A DNA stretch of 64,000 nucleotides, from positions 97,760,001-97,824,000 of the forward strand of contig NC_133167.1 of NCBI RefSeq assembly GCF_040802235.1. The letters run 5' to 3'. Every line of letters begins with the position of its first letter. Position 1 is the first letter of the stretch. Below the pieces are notes generated by a model. That model saw nothing but the letters and a program-made list of their open reading frames with translations, was not told the DNA's origin and made no database searches. The translations under genes and the position numbers were made by a program. Source of the stretch: Manis javanica. Lineage: Eukaryota > Chordata > Mammalia > Pholidota > Manidae. Shown one piece after another: positions 59,991 to 64,000 of this stretch.

Positions 59991-62900
59991 GCATGAATAG
60001 GTGTATTCAGGAGACACAGGTAAGTGATTTTAAAGCAATTTCAGTGCTTTAAATCAGCTAGGTATTGAATAGTCATTTGTGAAAAAAAGAAAAACAAACA
60101 GTAGGAGAACCAAATCCTCTCTGAGAGTTTTCCTTTAGTCTTTGGGTTAGCTCAGCACCCCCAAATCTCTTGGATTCTTGATTCTTAGTAACTCTCGTAC
60201 TATTTCTCTGTCCTACTATTTGATGATTGTTGTCTCCCTGATACTGGGGAGTTACTATTTATGTTCATGTGCACCCTTTCTAAGAAGCCTACTCATTTCT
60301 GGAGGGTAGGGGCTGGATCCTATACTTGTAGTAGGCACAAAATGATACATTAACATACAAATTAAACCTGGTTCCATTAGAAACTCATTTAGTTGTAGCT
60401 TCAGTGCATACATGTGATTAAAGATTAGGGCCATATTGCACAAGGTGCTGTTTTGGGTTAAAAACTGAGGGTGAAGCAGAACTTAAAGAACAAACCTTGA
60501 AATCAGCACCTGTGCTCTTGTGTTTTTCATCTGGTAGTGGCTGTTATTGTTGTGGTTCCATACAAAAATTCTAGATCTGACTGAGTAACCCCTGTTGGAA
60601 GCTGAATGTAGTAATACCCATGCCAGCCGTGGTAGCAACACTGAATAGGTCCCAGGTGACAACTATTTAGGCAGAAATGTTGCATCCTCCATTTTAAGAC
60701 TATGAATTGAGGTCTAACTATTTCCCACACATTTTCAACACAGATTGGGTAACATGGGTGGTATAGTATAAAGAGAAAGGATGGGGAGATATACCCTGTA
60801 TATGAAAAAGGAAGAATCTACAATTTCCTCTTGTATTATAAAATACCTCAAAATCACATGTAATGCAAGACTTTAGATTTAGGCCATGATGCCAGTTGAA
60901 AGATTAATCCAAAGACTTTATAATATTTTCCCCCTCATTTTCATTCTCTCTCCTTATTTTCATATACTTTTCTGTAGCCACCTAAATAGTTTTTACATTT
61001 TCTTAAATACTTCTGCTCTAGAGACATCTGTGGCTAGTTCCATCTCTGCAAAGTCATCATGTAGGCAAACCACACAAATCTGATCTTTCAAATCCTTCCA
61101 TGTGGATTATCTGTGAGTTCTTTGTCATTTTGTGGCTCCTAATTTACTTTATTTTTTCTGCATTTTTCTCACCAAGAGTCCCGAGAACTAAGCAGAACAT
61201 AGCGATCCTGATTCACTAGGTCCTTATGGAGATGACCATGTCACTTCTAAGAGAGACTAGATGCCTGTATTTATACCACCCACACCTCAGTAACTTTTTC
61301 TTTTTCTTTTTTTTAGCTGTCATCACTCTTACTAAATCCCGTTTTAGTTTCTTATAACAGTTCTACGTCTCTTCTATGATTATACATTTACAAGGACCTT
61401 CCTTCCATTACAGAAAGGTGTTTTATAACATTCCCCACAGAGATATTAGCTTACTAGGCTGGATCTTATTTTTATTGCCTGCCTCCATTTCTAATCTGAC
61501 TGTATTACCTGGTTTCATTTCTCAGCTCTGATTGTTAACAACGCTGCACAGATGGATGTTGTCATTTGCCTGCAGAGGTTATTAAGATGCAATTTGCTTC
61601 TCTTCCTCGAAGTCATTAATAAAGATGGGGAAAGTCAGCTCAAAAGTAATCCCTGTGTTATAGTGTTAGAATTATCCCTCACCCCCAAACAAATTGAATA
61701 TGCCACTACTTAACCTTTCCCTTTGTTTTCTTCCATACTTTTAGTCTGATTCCTCTTACTGTGCTCATGGCAAAAGAAATTTTGTGAGTTGAACTAGACC
61801 TGTCCCTGGTTTTTCATCATTGTTACAGTCAGGATTTAGGACATTTTCTTTTATAAATTAGTGTCCAGTGCATCAAAAGAGCTTAATGAGAGTCACCTGG
61901 CATGATTTGTAAGGTGATTATTTTTCAGAATTTACTGAAAAAAGAGGAGGCCTTTGATTTGTTATGCTTTCAAAGAGTAGAAAACAGCAGCTGGAATACT
62001 GATACTGAAAATGGTCAGAGGGTGGTAAGGCACTGTTGACCTCCTCTGCAACAGATTGGTGGGGGATAATTTTTGGTCAAGTTATACTGGAATCAGCAGG
62101 CTCAACCAGACAATACATGAAAAGGGCAAACAGGGCCTATGGTCATTCAATGAACAACTGAATACCTTACCGCAGGCATTGGGATGGCAATGATGAATAA
62201 GATAGACACCTGCCCTACTCTGCAGACGTGTTACAGTGGGCTTAGCTGATGAGTGCAGGCATATCCTGTCCTGAAATCAGTGTTCTTACCCAGGAAGTTC
62301 AAGGCACAACAGGAGTCCACTGGGGGAGTACCTACCCTCTTTAGCACTAACCAAAAATCTTCCCCTACAGGGAAATAGGGATCTCTTCCAGTGAACTTCA
62401 GGAAGTTCCCTTTAGGTTGATGTTTTTGGTAAATCCAGGAATGGAGTCTATTTTGCAGTCTGAAACACTCAAAGGTTTGCCTCACAGGAAGGGCACTGGC
62501 TGAGATGCACCAGGTGGTGCAACTGCCCTGAGCTGGCATTCCTGGAACTTGTAGAAATGTCCTTGATGCAGAGACAGTGAAACCCCATCTCTGGCACTGG
62601 TCTTTTGTCACAGTGGAAGCAGCCTGTGATGTGTTAGCTTGGGAAGCTTAGATGTAGGCTCACTGCTGAACTCCCACCATCCTCCTTTCCTTCTGCTCTT
62701 TGTGATTATCTGTATCTTCTATCCTGTATCAACTGCTGCTTTTGGCTTTGAATTCTTCTGTTATTAGGAACTCAAAATGGGAAAATTTGATGTTTTTTAC
62801 TTGTCATTATCTCCCTAAAAAATACGTAAGGATGAGGGTCGAATAACACAAAGTATAGAAGTAGAGAGAGAGAGATCCAGCAGCAGGGCCAAAGCAAAGG

Positions 62901-63055
62901 AACGTATGGAGGGTGGTCAGCCACTCTGATGGAGACTCCCGCATTTATCATCTTCGGGACTTCAATGGGTTTTGCCAACTTAAAAATGCCCCTCTTCTCT
63001 CTGTGCTGACAATGATGTGCAGCAAGCAGAGTCTGCCAAAAATGAGACTTGTTTT
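59991..63055. other. Gene-free stretch
   Basis: AT-rich with no exon or RNA gene recognised. A minus-strand frame of 126 codons at 62231-62611 lies in a less AT-rich block (about 62030-62640) that may be an old LTR; no domain recognised. Confidence 0.45.
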
Positions 63056-63059
63056 AAAA

Positions 63060-63595
63060 AAATTGAAGTTCTAACCTGGATCCTTCTGAGATGGCAGATT
63101 ATGAAAAATGGATTTGAAAAATGGACACCTATTGTGAAAACTCGCATTTGGGTGATAACAGAATACATGAAAGCCAGTCAACACTTTGGTGTCTTCCATT
63201 TACCACAGGGTAGCCGCCTGCCAGGTGAAAAATAACGAACTGCAAGATATTCTTGTGGTGATGGAACTATTCAGTATCTTTGACTGTGTTAGTGGATACA
63301 TAAACCTACTCTGGTGGTAAATTATATCAAATTTAATAAACACACACATGCATGCACACACGCCATGCACACCCACCCACACACACACATGAGTACAACT
63401 CTAACTAGAGAAATCCCAATAAGATTACTAGATTATATAATGTCAATTTCCTAGTTGTGACACTATGTTGTAGTTTTACAACATGCTGCCATTGGAACAA
63501 AGTGGGAAAAGTATACAAAAGATCTCTTATTATTTCTTATGACTGTGTATAAATCTATAATTACCTCAATAAAAATTGCAATTAAAAAAAGACAC
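63060..63595 (+). repeat. L1 3' end with internal CA-rich tract
   Basis: 'tattcttgtggtgatggaac' followed by 'tattcagtatctttgactgt', the CA-rich stretch, 'aatgtcaatttcctagttgt' and 'tacctcaataaaaattgcaa' are the 3' terminal region of an old L1. It ends in an A-rich tail. Confidence 0.85.
63338..63390. repeat. Imperfect (CA)n microsatellite
   Basis: Repeated acac/catg units within the L1 3' UTR, a frequent internal microsatellite of that L1 region. Confidence 0.85.
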
Positions 63596-64000
63596 AGTGA
63601 GATGGCTATCTGATCTCAGCATTATATCATGATGACTTTTGCTTCTGAGAAAGATAATTCAGAGAAAGAAAATCACTCTAAAAATTAGGGCATAAGAATA
63701 GAATTGCAAAGAAAAAACATCTCTGGAAATTTTAGCCAACTAATTTGCTTATAAGGACAATTATATCTTCATCTAACAATTTCTTAGAAGGAGGTTTGGT
63801 GTAGAAGTTTCCAAGTAATACAAGCAGTTTGGAAATAATGCATAAAGATGCACTTCCAGTAAATTTTTAAATGACGTGACATGCATTTTCATATGTGAGA
63901 AGACTAAAGGAAAATTGTTAGGTAGTAGGTGCTATAGTATAATTACAAGATTATTTAGGGAGCAGAATCTGTATGCATTATTTTAAAAAATCTATAAAAG
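63596..64000. other. Gene-free end of window
   Basis: AT-rich; nothing recognised. Confidence 0.5.

Noticed and set aside
1..64000. CRISPR arrays, tRNA/rRNA genes, bacterial operons or phage-like systems
   Set aside because: Nothing in the window has regular spaced repeats, tRNA cloverleaf signatures or prokaryotic gene spacing; the sequence is mammalian nuclear DNA.

Overview
This is nuclear DNA from a placental mammal. It has long spliced genes with GT-AG introns, CpG-island promoters, and a repeat background of L1, L2, MIR, MaLR/ERVL LTRs and hAT/Tigger DNA transposons. I recognise no lineage-specific SINE (Alu, B1/B2, carnivore CAN, ruminant Bov-tA, horse ERE or bat VES) anywhere in the 64 kb. 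The best-preserved L1 (11061-11676) has a 3' UTR of a type I associate with pangolins. A pangolin (Pholidota) source is therefore my best guess, but only a moderate one, because it rests on recall of repeats.

Layout: (1) 1-2160 holds the 5' end of ASAH1 (acid ceramidase) on the minus strand. Only the signal-peptide exon 1 (1481-1549) and its CpG island are inside; the rest of the gene lies to the left of base 1. (2) 2160-16560 is intergenic, filled with old repeats (an inverted pair of an LTR-like repeat, a long L2, a MaLR LTR, a 5'-truncated L1 with intact target-site duplications, and a short TIR element). (3) 16565-34740 is a complete FRG1 gene on the minus strand: nine coding exons, 777 coding bases including the stop, 258 amino acids, all splice sites canonical, a polyadenylation signal 32 bases past the stop, and a CpG-island promoter. 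Intron 2 carries a dense nest of L1 copies, one of them split by a solo LTR with a 5-bp target duplication. Intron 1 carries a 104-bp retrocopy with a tail and a 14-15 bp target duplication. (4) 34740-64000 shows no recognisable protein-coding exon and reads as gene desert of MIR, L2, L1, MaLR and hAT remnants. A strong CTCF-type motif sits about 300 bases upstream of the FRG1 start.

The two genes are head-to-tail on the same strand. ASAH1 is on human 8p22 and FRG1 on human 4q35, while they are neighbours in mouse. The window thus spans the physical junction of the ancestral eutherian 4/8p association. The genes are not functionally linked as far as is known: ASAH1 is a lysosomal lipid hydrolase, FRG1 a nuclear/nucleolar RNA-processing and actin-binding protein. 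I found no novel multi-gene system, RNA gene array or CRISPR-like structure. The most interesting points are the ancestral synteny junction, the promoter-proximal CTCF-type site, and several insertions datable from their target duplications.
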